DNA of 64,000 nucleotides from Panulirus ornatus (lineage: Eukaryota; Arthropoda; Malacostraca; Decapoda; Palinuridae): positions 22,395,278 to 22,459,277 of the forward strand of contig NC_092289.1 of assembly GCF_036320965.1 (NCBI RefSeq). The letters run 5' to 3'. Numbering within the stretch: position 1 is the stretch's first letter; each line of letters starts with the position of its first letter. This document shows, piece by piece, positions 1 through 10,101 of the stretch. Under the pieces are notes generated by a model, which did not search any database, was not told where the DNA came from, and saw only the letters and a list, made by a program, of their open reading frames with translations. The translations under genes and the position numbers were made by a program.

Positions 1-114
1 CTGTTTGCACTCAACTTGTTATTCTATTGCACACTTATTTCATTAGTGTGAAACATTAAAGGTTGTATAATCGACTCAGTTTCTATTTTCAATGTTTCAG
101 AGCTCCTGAAACAT

Positions 115-275
115 TCCATTAGGTAGACACATTAGCTAGAAGCCTCTGAAAAAACTGTGCTAGAGTTGCCTGTTAAAAGTGAGGTACTAAATGCTAAAAA
201 GTGGCACTGGAGTTCACCAGTTATGAATACTCTTTTGCCGTGGCAATCCCCTTGAGGAAGTTCAGGTAGGGAACA
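115..275 (-). repeat. R4 repeat, diverged copy
   Basis: Read on the minus strand, this segment matches the plus-strand sequence at about 40195-40370. Both contain a GAACTCCAGTGC block, a TTTAGTACCTCAC block, a CAGGC-AACT/CACTT block and a CAGAGGCT block, in the same order and spacing. The match shows a dispersed repeat family. I do not recognise the family and see no coding potential in it. Confidence 0.65.
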
Positions 276-296
276 AGCGTCAGAGATATAGATAAT

Positions 297-540
297 ATAG
301 ATAGAAACATGCCTGCCGTCACAACAATCTTTCAGAAATATATCTTTTTCAACCATTCTTACTATATATACTACCCAAATACTTTAACAACTTCTTTTAC
401 CAATCCAAGCATATTAGTATAGATAGATACATGCCTGCCGTGAAAACAATCTTTCAGAAATATATCTCTCTTTTCTACCGTTCTTACTATATATACTACC
501 CAAATATTCTAAATATTCTGTCAATCCAAGCATATTTCAT
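297..540. repeat. Diverged tandem duplication, period about 122 bp
   Basis: The block starting ATAGATAGAAACATGCCTG recurs 122 bases later. The two copies share the ACAATCTTTCAGAAATATAT and CTATATATACTACCCAAATA segments and both end near CCAATCCAAGCATATT. Several substitutions and small indels separate them, so the duplication is not recent. It abuts the R4 copy. Confidence 0.8.
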
Positions 541-1347
541 GTTGAAATTCATTTTTTTTCAAATTGCCATAAATTCTTTTTCCATCAACTAAAAATATTT
601 TTAACTGTTACATAGTACTCTCTTGATAATGCTGCTCTTATCAACTGTATCATCTCTATCCTATTCTTTCAGATTTTTTTCAGTATCTTTACACCAATAA
701 TGAAAATGGAAAAAGGTAAGATATCTGTATTTGGAAAAAGTGAATGAGGTTGAAATATGGATGAATATATTAAAAAGCAATGCATGTTAAAAGTTTAAAC
801 ATCTGGGTTAGACACTGGCCAAAAATGAGGAATAAGTGCTGAAAGCTCTTATGCATTTGCTGCACACCACATTAATGTATGAGTTAGACTCAGTTGTAAT
901 TGGGGTAAGAAGTTTGTAGACTTAGCTGTGGATACTAAGCATGGAGTGGTTTAATATTAGCTAATGAAAACAATAAACTGTACAGTTTCTTGGATTGTGT
1001 CCTCTGCTGCAATACTGATTGGTATGGACTCTGTGATACAGATGTGTATAGGGGCTGACCGGGCTATGGAAATCTAATCTGTGCAAATTTTCATAGAGAA
1101 TATTAATTTACTAGCTAGGGATGACATCACTGCAAAGAGTAAAGTGAGTTTTTCTCTCATGTGGTCATGTCTGCTCAAAATCTACTAAACAGGTAGGCAT
1201 AAGGTCTTTAACTTTTTGGGCATAGCGCAGAATCCTGAACCAGGAAACTGCAAGACAACAAATACTGTCTGCCCAGTAAATACTGGATTCCATTCATGTC
1301 TCTTCTTTGAATTCCAAATCTAACTAATTAAAAATGATGTTGACAAA

Positions 1348-1635
1348 TCAGTTGAGCATGGTATGTCTATCATATATGTTACGACGCTGCTCTTGCACCT
1401 GCTGCTTCCACTTATCTTGCTGATGACCAACACGGCCAAGAACATTATGCCGTATATGCAGTGGCTGGGCCATACCAGGAACTCCTCCAACAGTCCCTGC
1501 TTCATCCTCTTCATTTGTGTGTTCCTGATATGAGGGCTGTGAACGTCGCTTATTAAGCAGTGGGTCCAAGCACAACAGGAAACCCATGTACACAACAAGC
1601 AAGGAGATAATCCAAATCACCAGAATGACAACAAC
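1348..1635 (-). CDS. TMEM9: TMEM9 coding exon 4 (TM segment and C-terminus)
   Basis: Acceptor TTCTAG. It encodes residues 96-190 and the stop: membrane span, then the FLLCLDPLL turn, a charged linker, and QVQEQRRNIYDRHTMLN. The last block is almost identical to the vertebrate C-terminus. Confidence 0.95.
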   Translation of the reverse strand, partial: VVVILVIWIISLLVVYMGFLLCLDPLLNKRRSQPSYQEHTNEEDEAGTVGGVPGMAQPLHIRHNVLGRVGHQQDKWKQQVQEQRRNIYDRHTMLN

Positions 1636-4600
1636 CTAGAAGAAAAAAATTATTGTAGTAACAATCAATATAACATATTCAATGTGCAGAGTAAATAAGA
1701 AAAGAAAAACAGCTCCTGCCTTGTACATGAAGATCATACACTATTTACTCCTGGACTTGAGAATGTCAATGATAAACCTAAATCTATTTCTTTTTTATAA
1801 ATCTTTATACATAAACTGCCTTATCTGCCTTGACAAAGCAACACTGGGAACAGACAAAGAATGGTCTCATTTCCACAAAGACATTTCTCAAACTATCATG
1901 GAAAATGCACTGAAGTCAGTCTTCCAACTGCAGCCATGCTTCACTGGTTAATTTCATGGTTTACCTTAACCGCTTCATATGCTTTGGTTCACCCACGACA
2001 GAAAACTGCCCTCACGTAAACTACATCAATCCATATCATTCTATCACATGCATGATGATCACCCTCCTGAAAGTTCCAGTCCTGATACTCTAAGGACTCC
2101 TTCATTCTCTCCTCCCATTTCCTTTCTTGTCTTCTTCGTTCCACTCCTGACACGTAGACAGTCTTACCCTCAAGTGGTGGCATTTAGTCTTGAAAGTTGA
2201 TCATGATGTGAAAAAAAACTTTGAAATGATAAATCAGCAAAAAAATTGCTTAGAAAACTGTACAAATACCACTGAGTTGGTCTGGTCTATTGCTGAGTGG
2301 GGAGCCTTAAGGAATGTGGATGACAATTCACACAGCACCCAATGAGAGAGAGAGAATGTGAAAATAATTTTTTCTTTCTTTTGAACATGTTTTCACACTG
2401 TAATGTTATTCATACACAGACACAGTACTGGTGGTGAATAAAATGAACATATTTAGAAATATCACATTACTCGCACTAAAACTTAATGTAAGGAAGGCAA
2501 GTGTTTGACACATGCTGGGGAGAATATTGAAAATTTTGAATATTTCTTTACCGCGACCTAGTTTCACACTCTCCTTTTATTCCATACACAGGAACAGCAC
2601 TGGTGATGAATAACATGAATAAATCTAGAAATATTACATTACTTATACTAAAAGTGAGTATAAGGATGGCAAGTGCCTGGCACACATAGGAAAGAATAGG
2701 CAGGTGTTTTTCTTTGGAAAAATTCCAGCTCTTTACCCACCATCTGTTTCCAGGATTACATAAAGAAAATTAGAAACTATTGTTGAATTTCTTTCAAGTG
2801 TGAAGGTAGTGCAGATGCCTCCTGTGCTGGCCTCCCTACTCAAATAATTAAACTAATATCAAGCATATTTCTTTGGTCATGTGAGCCGCTTCAGCACATT
2901 CTGATAAAGCCTCCTGATCAGAATGTACTAACTAACACTTCACACCACATATTGTCTTCAAGCACTTCATTCCCATTGCATTCATCCTAGTCATCAGAAC
3001 TTGAATGTTTATAAAGGAAAGGCTCTGAAAACTTTTAGTAAGAGAGGGAGTTCAACCTGAGGTGAGGGAAGCTAGTGATGGAAAAAAAGGATAGGGGAAA
3101 AATATGTACAGGTAATAGATGTTCCTGCAGATGGTATTTTCATTCCCTTAAAAGTTTCATTACTGCACAGGTAATAGTGTTTCATGAAAACATATCTTTA
3201 ATCTTAAATGCATACTTAATGAGCAGCCTAATTCAATGGCTACAGAAAAACAATTACTAAGCACTACCAGACCCAATTATCCTTTTCATGATTTAGAAAG
3301 CAAATTTCCATTTTTGCTGTGTTGCAAGCAAATTTTCATAAATGTTCTCTTTTATGTATCAATAATGATTACAGCCTTCATATATGATCTTTAATACTCA
3401 ATTGCCTATCTTTAATATTCTCTAACAGCTCTTTATATACATCAAAATGGACAAAATATAGAAATGCTCACTTTGATGGTTGTGCTATTGCGGCTCTCAT
3501 ACTTGCATTCACAGCGTGGGCAGAATTCCTGTTCACGACCTCTGATGTCATCAGCAACTTTAGGCAGAACAACATTGTCACAATCACTGAAACAAGGTGT
3601 TTTATATAAGGTAAGACTTTTAGAAATGAAAGGCAAACCCTGTAACCTTTGCAATGTAAAAGATGAAAAATCTAAGACTACAGTATTGTATTCAAGTTTT
3701 AAAGGGAGTCTGTCAGAACTAAAAAGGTAATTACAAAGGACTTAAAATTCTGAGATTAAAGCAGAATACTGCACTTAAATTATCAGTTTCCACTGAAGCA
3801 AGTACCATTTGAACAAACATCTTGAAGATGAAAATTCACTAATAACTGAGTAAGTTGATTCCAGTAGTTTTACCAACTCATCTATTATCTTCATTTTCTA
3901 TTCAATTCACAATACATAGTTCAGGTACACACATGCACCTTTTGTGATAGTAAACTTCTGAAGCACTGAGGCCATGGCCACCAACCCGCAAACTAGTAAA
4001 ATAGCAAGGATACTCAAACTTATTATCTTAGTATCCTGTTAAAAGCATTTTCAAATTATGGAAATATCTGAAAATAACATGCTGAAATTCATTTACTTTT
4101 TTGTTGTTCTTTGTATGAGCAATTTCATATGGGTGGTAAGCAATTTAGATCAAAGGTTGTTCCATATGTTCACAAGCTCCCAGTAATTTTTCACTGCAGT
4201 ATTTTTGTAGGTTGTGGAAAGTACATTTAAGTACTATTTGTTTACACCTCTCCTGATCAAGCAAATTGTGATACAGATTTTTTGATTAACCAAATATAAC
4301 AAAAATACATTTATTTCAACCGGTTCTCCATATGACTGGTTATATTACAGTGAAAATCTAATGGTAAACAAAATGCATAATACAGTATTTCAATGAATAA
4401 AATATATTCAAAAGTAGGACAGTATGTCAATGTGCAAATACAGTTGCACCATAACAAAACTGTATCTCAATATCCTGATAACTCTGAACAGTGCAGTACA
4501 GTAATACACTACATGACTGCACTAAATTTTTTCTAGCACTTTAAGTCTTACTAGTCAAGAGACACTGTAAAAGATAATACTCACGTTGGTGATGATGAGT

Positions 4601-6608
4601 GACGTGTGTCACTTCAAGTTTCATGTTAAAGAGAACTTTATGATACACCCATATGAGGAATTGCTAACCTGGGTAACTGCAGTAGGTTCTTGGCCTATTC
4701 TGAAAACTTCATTGTAGAGTCTTTTCTTTCCTTTCTATTCTCTCTTTACACCTGCATGACTTTCACAACCCTCTCTGAAATCTCTGCTTAAAACCTACCT
4801 CACTTTTTTAAAGTACCAACCAAATACTAAAGACTGAAAATTATCTTTCTCAAACACAACCACCAGATTTTAACCATTTACAACTTACCACTTGCTAGGA
4901 GCAACAGGTTCTTTATACACCATACGATTACTCTTGGTCCCATTGACAACAGATGGATCAGGACAAATGCATATGCACCTTTTATCCTCATATTCTGCCT
5001 AGAACACAATAACAAGATATTTAGATCGTATCATGAAAATGTGAATACCTAAAATAATCACATAGAGCTGATTTAACTTAGACTCTCACCCTAGTCACAT
5101 TCTATTTCTTACTGAAAAATTTCCCAAAAGATGAAGTATTCAGAGAATTATATTGAAAAAATTAAGTATGTAGTGTAGTTCAGCATGTACATATATCGAA
5201 CAACCCACAAAAAAACTATGAACACAGTAAAGTATTACACTTTGCAATCCAGGAAAAAAGTTCCATATCAACTTAACTCTTAAGGGACCTGGATTTACTA
5301 TGATATTGGTACTCAGGCCCTTCTTGATTCTTCTAGACTTCACTTAAACTAGAAGGTATGCTCCTTCCCACCTTCACTTATTTTGGAAGGCACATGTCTT
5401 CCTGTATTCACTTATATTAGAAAGCATGCTTTATCAGTATACAGACACTTAACAAGGCCGATACCCAAGCCACACTTGAACAGTTGCCTTTTCCTAGGCA
5501 TGTATAATAGATCTAGTGAGGAAAAGCCTAAGGCAAATGAAATATCTGGTGTTCAAAGAGCTGACATCTCTATAAATATAAATGTGTAAATCTGAATTCT
5601 GAAATGTTCTTTTCTGTCACTTTTTACATGGATGGGATGACAATTGGTTTTCAAATGCTAGGAACATCCAATATGATTTAGATTGTTCCTAAGCAAAAAA
5701 AAGGGCAAGATATTCACCTGCTATCGATGAATACTAATCCTTCATTCATAAAACCATAATAAAACTTTTATGATCAAATGTCTTGAGGAATTTCATCATA
5801 AAGGAAGTCCATGAAGGTTGCAATTATACTAATTTTAAACTGTAGTGTCTATTTAAGGACCATGACATGCTAATTTCTTTCTTCCTTGCAAATAAAAAAT
5901 TGATAAAACAACACAGTATCCACAATGTAGCACTAACGTAAATCTAAATAGAAAAACTACATTCCTATTACTGTTTTACTTTGTAAATCAGTCTACAAAA
6001 TAAAGCTTTATCGAATGTAAATAGTTGCAGGAGTGTTTTTTGTATTAGATATCTGAAGGATGGACACTTACAAAGGTTCATAAAACACTCTGAACACCTG
6101 GTACAAAGTGCTTTATAGGTAAAATCCCACTTTATATCAACCATACAAGTAATACATTAGCATTAAGTAGGTCTAATTCTACTCAAGAGAACATGTACTT
6201 TTATTAAATATCTAACCTCATTCAAAATCTCCATTAAGCTTTTGGCATGACAGTAAGGGTAATCTTCCTTACAAGTTTCAGGCTTTACTCATATGTAAAT
6301 TACCAAGTCCTGGCACCAACCTGGTTGCTCTCTCGTGTAGTCTTGGGCATTTGGTTTTAGAAGCACGATCTTATCAATTTCCATCGTGAGAAATAATCGT
6401 GTAAGGTATGGTTTTTTATTACTACGTAGCGTGACACTGGAGGTCTTTGAGAAACACTATTTTAAGTTCATTAGTTCTATCTTAACATTCCTATATTTTA
6501 AACTAAATCACAATCAAGTTATATTAGGTATATCTACTAAAGGCCTACCTTTGCTAAAAAAGGACAGTAAGCGAGGAACATAAAGATATAAAGAAAACTG
6601 TGATTCAT
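1348..6608 (-). CDS. TMEM9: TMEM9, transmembrane protein 9 (complete, 4 coding exons)
   Basis: Join on the minus strand: 6608-6549, 4998-4889, 3586-3472, 1635-1348. This gives about 190 aa, close to the roughly 183 aa I recall for vertebrate TMEM9. TMEM9-family proteins are type I glycoproteins of late endosomes and lysosomes, linked to V-ATPase assembly and acidification. Visible features are a hydrophobic signal peptide (residues 1-20), a CxCxC luminal cluster (28-32), a second Cys cluster FCPRCEC (78-84), N-glycosylation sequons NGT and NST, and one membrane segment from about residue 96 (VVVILVIWIISLL). The cytosolic tail ends WKQQVQEQRRNIYDRHTMLN, the family signature. The start at 6608 puts the signal peptide at the N-terminus; an in-frame ATG at 6623 would add five residues. 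It lies head to head with WASHC5. All four splice junctions have GT/AG and keep frame. TMEM9 versus TMEM9B cannot be separated from one invertebrate sequence. Confidence 0.93.
1958..2995 (-). mobile_element. Old LINE-A relic split by a later insertion (TMEM9 intron 3)
   Basis: Two minus-strand pieces, about 1958-2185 and 2868-2995, match consecutive parts of the LINE-A C-terminal ORF. The first translates to residues resembling [11 protein letters not shown]...RRARNRxNWxDVVYRG. The second carries the antisense of the [22 protein letters not shown] region (TTCACACCACATATTGTCTT). They would be contiguous without the intervening roughly 680 bp. Divergence is high, so this is an old copy. Confidence 0.7.
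2185..2867. repeat. Insert inside the LINE-A relic, with a diverged duplication
   Basis: This segment interrupts the older LINE-A relic. Inside it, about 2392-2515 and 2567-2690 are diverged copies of each other (period about 175 bp). Shared blocks include TCACACT, CATACACAG, a GTACTGGTGGTGAATAA / GCACTGGTGATGAATAA pair, TAGAAATAT and GGCAAGTG. I do not recognise the element and see no ORF. A (GA)n stretch lies near 2346. Confidence 0.5.
3472..3586 (-). CDS. TMEM9: TMEM9 coding exon 3 (second Cys cluster)
   Basis: Acceptor TTTCAG; the first base completes Cys57. It encodes residues 58-95, including FCPRCECKYESRNSTTIK, which aligns with the vertebrate LLCECRYEERSTTTIK block just before the membrane span. 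Donor GTGAGC, phase 0. Confidence 0.93.
3587..4888. other. TMEM9 intron 2, nothing recognised
   Basis: AT-rich intron sequence between exons 2 and 3 on the minus strand. I see no coding exon, RNA gene or recognisable repeat in it. Confidence 0.6.
4889..4998 (-). CDS. TMEM9: TMEM9 coding exon 2 (luminal Cys cluster)
   Basis: Acceptor TTCTAG precedes GCAGAATATG. The exon encodes residues 21-56 plus two bases of Cys57, including AEYEDKRCICICPDP and the sequon NGT. Donor GTAAGT follows. The CICICP core matches the family's KCICPP block just after the signal peptide. Confidence 0.9.
4999..6548. other. TMEM9 intron 1, nothing recognised
   Basis: AT-rich intron between the signal-peptide exon and exon 2. 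Short open frames here show no family resemblance, and I see no repeat match to the rest of the window. Confidence 0.6.
6549..6608 (-). CDS. TMEM9: TMEM9 coding exon 1 (signal peptide)
   Basis: Twenty codons: MNHSFLYIFMFLAYCPFLAK, a typical cleavable signal sequence. The exon ends at AAG followed by the donor GTAGGC (phase 0). The upstream in-frame ATG at 6623 (MDYPK) is the alternative start. This exon fell below usual ORF length cut-offs and was found by reading upstream of exon 2 for a hydrophobic leader with a matching splice phase. Confidence 0.82.
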
Positions 6609-7200
6609 CTTCGGGTAATCCATTACATCCGCACTGACAATCAGACATAAACACAGTCACATTCATTAATAAAATAAATAAAATTTTTATGGATTCTGTG
6701 ATTAATGTATCTAAGATTTACCAGATCATTATATCTTGATATAAAAATTTTATTTCTGATATAAAAGAGTGGTAATAAAGGCATTTAATTCAGAACATCT
6801 TAATTTCATCAATAAGTGAAATGTGCTTTCTTCGCTTATAGAAAATAATACTAGGTTCATAAAAAAACTTTATAATTTTCTGTAAATATTTATATATTCT
6901 ACACTTTCATATTCTAATGGAAGAGGTTGGTGTAAGAGTAAACAAATCGAGTCAGCTGACAGGTGACAGTGGGCGGAGGTTGAGATTTCACGAGCACGAG
7001 ATAATACTGAACAATTTAGAAAAAACGGCTTCAAACAACAACACCTGAGCTAAACTGAAGGGAGGAGGGCAGCGGAGTCTATAATGATAGCTGTATGCTC
7101 CTAGATCCGAGAGGAAATCAATTGGTATTACTTTCATGTGGTTTTTGGTTGAATGGCGTGGCATGGCTTGTGGGCCACCAGTAACCTACAGGCCATCCTG
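6609..7200. promoter_or_regulatory. Candidate shared (bidirectional) promoter region, TMEM9 / WASHC5
   Basis: TMEM9 starts leftward at 6608. The first WASHC5 coding exon opens with a splice acceptor (ATTTTCAG before 9841), so its first, non-coding exon must lie further left. The segment 6940-7160 is less AT-rich than its flanks and carries E-box-like and GC-containing motifs (CAGCTGACAGGTGACAG near 6952, GGGCGGAGG near 6972). This is positional inference; I cannot place TSS or donor sites. Confidence 0.4.
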
Positions 7201-7735
7201 ATTTTCTTCCTGTTGATTATATCTGGATATGTAAATTGACTATATCTGTATATGTAAAGCACTTCATTATGGTGTTTTTATTTATTGTGTGCAGAACTGT
7301 ATGTGAATCATGTATTTTAGTCTGTATGTCAATACAGGTAGAAGTGATATATTTACTACTGCACTCAGGCTTGAAATGTGAATTTAATGTACGTCTCAAA
7401 AAATCTTGCTGTGATTCTCTTTAGCATGGAACGAAACGCTACCAGTGCCCCAGAGGAGAGTTCCCTTTCAGGATAATGTGTAAAGAGAGTAATCCAGGCC
7501 ATTGCTCAGCCTAATTACCCTTCAAAATTAATGCGCAACCTTGTTCTCAACCTTAGGTTGGGTTTGGTTATATCATCGTTGTGTGAACATTTTCCTAGGT
7601 TGCTGTCTTTATGCACACTGTCTTGTGGTGTGACTGTCCTAAGTAGTTATGTTCTTCAGGAGTCGAGTAGTAATTCGTCCCCTTCTTTTTCTATACCAGT
7701 TCTTTTAATCACGTGACACTGGCCACGACTATGGC
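7200..7735. other. Upstream region, nothing recognised
   Basis: Between the candidate promoter region and the RT relic at 7735 I see only AT-rich sequence. No coding exon or repeat match could be supported. The WASHC5 5' UTR exon could lie here or slightly to the left. Confidence 0.5.
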
Positions 7736-7975
7736 ATGATTCATTTAGGCTTAGAAAGCTTTTGGTAGGGTTCCATATGAGGTAATACTAATAACGTGGC
7801 AGCTCATGGTATGGAAGGGGAGATACTGAATGGTATTATGGCATGGCTAACAGTTAGGAAGTGGAGAGAAAGCAGCAAAATGGTGATATTAGAGTGGGTT
7901 CAGTAATTAGTGCAGTGCTCTAGGGCTCAATCCTGAGATTGCTGTTATTCCAGATATACAGTATTTCAATTAACA
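7735..7975 (+). mobile_element. Decayed LINE reverse-transcriptase fragment
   Basis: Allowing frameshifts, the plus strand reads like the RT palm region between motifs A and B of a CR1/Jockey-type LINE: a VPYE block, then AHGMEGEILNGIMAWLTVRKWR, then a degenerate promoter-proximal VQ...S.LGLNPEIAVI stretch. The AHGI.G..L.WI..WLTGR pattern is the recognisable part. No intact motif remains. Confidence 0.5.
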
Positions 7976-8526
7976 CAGGATTATGGTAATGTTTTCATTT
8001 AATCCTGCCACATTATAAACTTTAGAATCTAAGAGATTCTTAGTAATGGTTTACTTTAGTACTACATCATTTTTGAATGAGAGAAACATGAAAAAAAATG
8101 GATGATACTGCTATACCTTGTAGATATAAACTAGGGAGGGGAAGATGATGTTAGGTTGGGCTGGTCATTGTAATGGAGGATAGACACGAGGAGAAAAAAG
8201 CATGAGCCAAAAACTTGACCTCTCCCTGAAAAATGTAACTAATGCGCAGCTGGTAGTACCTAAGAAGCAGTGAATCTATGTGGTCCCAAGCAGCTCAAAC
8301 CATATTAATGTTGGTTTGCTTTTACTTCGGTTCTTTTTAGGCAAGATGGGAGTGAGATTTTCCCAAGTTCTGCTGATTTCTGCTGCACAAATGTTTCACC
8401 TTTTATAGATCTGTAGTCATGTCTAATGGAAGTGGCTAGCTCCATGGGTGCTGTAGGAGCCCATTAGAAGGGTTCTTGGGGCAGGAAGGTTAATCAATGT
8501 GTGTAAAGTGGATAAGAATTTATTTA
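7976..8526. other. Upstream region, nothing recognised
   Basis: Sequence between the RT relic and the LINE-A copy. I see no gene and no repeat shared with the rest of the window. Confidence 0.5.
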
Positions 8527-9599
8527 TTTATTATTTTATTTTGCTTTGTTGCTGTCTCCCGCGTTAGCGAGGTAGCGCAAGGAAACAGACGAAAGAATGG
8601 CCCAACCCACCCATATACACATGTATATACATACATGTCCACATACGCAAATATACATACCTATACATCTCAGTGTCCACATATTTCTACACACATAGAC
8701 ATATACATATATATACATGTACATAATTCATACTGTCTGCCTTTATTTATTTCCATTGCCACCTTGCCACACATAGAATAACAACCCCCTCCCCCCTCAT
8801 GTGTGCGAAGTAGCGCTAGGAAAAGACAACAAAGGCCCCATTCGTTCACACTCAGTCTCTAGCTGTCATGTAATAATGCACTGAAACCACAGCTCCCTTT
8901 CCACATCCAGGCCCCACAGAACTTTCCATTGTTTACCCCAGACGCTTCACATGCCCTGGTTCAATCCATTGACAGCACGTCGACCCCGGTATACCACATC
9001 GTTCCAATTCAATCTATTCCTTGCACGCCTTTCACCCTCCTGCATGTTCAGGCCCTGATCACTCAAAACCTTTTTCACTCCATCTTTCCACCTCCAATTT
9101 GGTCTCCCACTTCTCCTCGTTCCCTCCACCTCTGCCACATATATCCTCTTGGTCAATCTTTCCTCACTCATTCTCTCCATGTGACCAAACCATTTCAAAA
9201 CACCCTCTTCTGCTCTCTCAACCACACTTTTTATTTCCACACATCTCTCTTACGCTTACGTTACTTACTCGATCAAACCACCTCACACCACATGTCCTCA
9301 AACATCTCATTTCCAGCACATCCACCCTCCTGCGCACAACTCTATCCATAGCCCACGCCTCGCAGCCATACAACATTGTTGGAACCACTATTCCTTCAAA
9401 CATACCCATTTTTGCCTTCCGAGATAATGTTCTCGACTTCCAAACATTCTTCAAGGCTCCCAGAATTTTCGCTCCCTCCCCCACCCTATGATTCACTTCC
9501 GCTTCCATGGTTCCATCCGCTGCCAGATCCACTCCCAGATATCTAAAACACTTTACTTCCTCCAGTTTTTCTCCATTCAAACTTACCTCCCAATTGACT
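8527..9599 (-). mobile_element. LINE-A copy, 5'-truncated, long 3' UTR
   Basis: Minus-strand LINE-A. The hairpin tail lies at 8545-8580 (antisense GTCTCCCGCGTTAGCGAGG), the long TATG-rich 3' UTR runs to about 8945, and the C-terminal ORF from 9598 leftward covers [25 protein letters not shown] to NQGM. A frameshift around 9240-9280 (CLRTCGVRW lacks a codon position) breaks the ORF. The 5' truncation falls at CAATTGACTT, the same point as the copy ending at 44720. It lies upstream of the first WASHC5 coding exon. Confidence 0.9.
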
Positions 9600-9869
9600 T
9601 GAATTTAATTCTGTTGATTACTCATTTATGGAAAAGAAAGTCTTTCTTTAGGTCTGAAACATATTACAGCATTTCATGAAGACTTCCGTATCGTTCAGAT
9701 AATTGTTTACCCCATTTGTCAGTTCTTGTGAGTGATGCGTAGCCCTAGTCTTCCTTCACTGTAATATTTTATACAGGTGAAAGCTGAGAACAGGTTTGCT
9801 TTTATATCTGTGTTTATGAGATTTATATGTCCATTTTCAGGGTCGAAAAACACTTCTTGTGAGATTGTG

Positions 9870-9988
9870 ATGGACTTCCTTGCAGAAAATAATGTTTGTG
9901 GGCAGACCTTGCTCCGTCTTGTGGCACGAGGCAATGCTATCATTGCTGAACTGATGCGATTATCTGATTATGTCCCTCAGGTGTTCAG
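9870..9988 (+). CDS. WASHC5: WASHC5 coding exon 1
   Basis: Residues 1-39 plus two bases of Arg40. The exon itself begins about 9841 after ATTTTCAG, leaving 29 bases of 5' UTR in it. [15 protein letters not shown] is nearly the human N-terminus (MLDFLAENN). The ATG has G at -3 and +4. Donor GTAATG. Confidence 0.93.
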
Positions 9989-10066
9989 GTAATGTTGTTT
10001 CCCAAGTATCAGTTTTGCATCCAGTGCATGTATTTCCTTTTTTCCTAATGATTATAAATTCAGATA

Positions 10067-10101
<35 letters not shown>

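Larger units (their letters stand above)
1..1347. other. 3' flank of TMEM9, no gene seen
   Basis: This stretch lies downstream of the TMEM9 stop codon on the minus strand, so it holds the TMEM9 3' UTR and intergenic DNA. Besides the R4 repeat copy and the 122-bp tandem duplication listed separately, I see AT-rich sequence without a convincing coding region. I did not find a clear minus-strand polyadenylation signal, so the 3' end of the transcript is not placed. Confidence 0.6.

Noticed and set aside
8497..8781. Short frames rich in Tyr/Ile/His over the TATG/CATA-rich regions, as small secreted peptides
   Set aside because: They are translations of the LINE-A 3' UTR simple-sequence region and recur at each copy on both strands.
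8920..9000. tRNA-like B box (GGTTCAATCC) in the antisense LINE-A sequence, suggesting a tRNA-derived SINE
   Set aside because: The match is the reverse complement of the LINE-A codons for GLNQG, has no A box at the right distance and recurs only as part of the LINE.
8929..9491. Open frames of 140 and 156 codons on the plus strand over the LINE-A copy (and similar long frames at 27607-28502, 29466-30309, 37590-38415 and 54117-54894)
   Set aside because: They are antisense shadows of the LINE-A C-terminal ORF. Their translations repeat at every copy and follow the LINE on the other strand.
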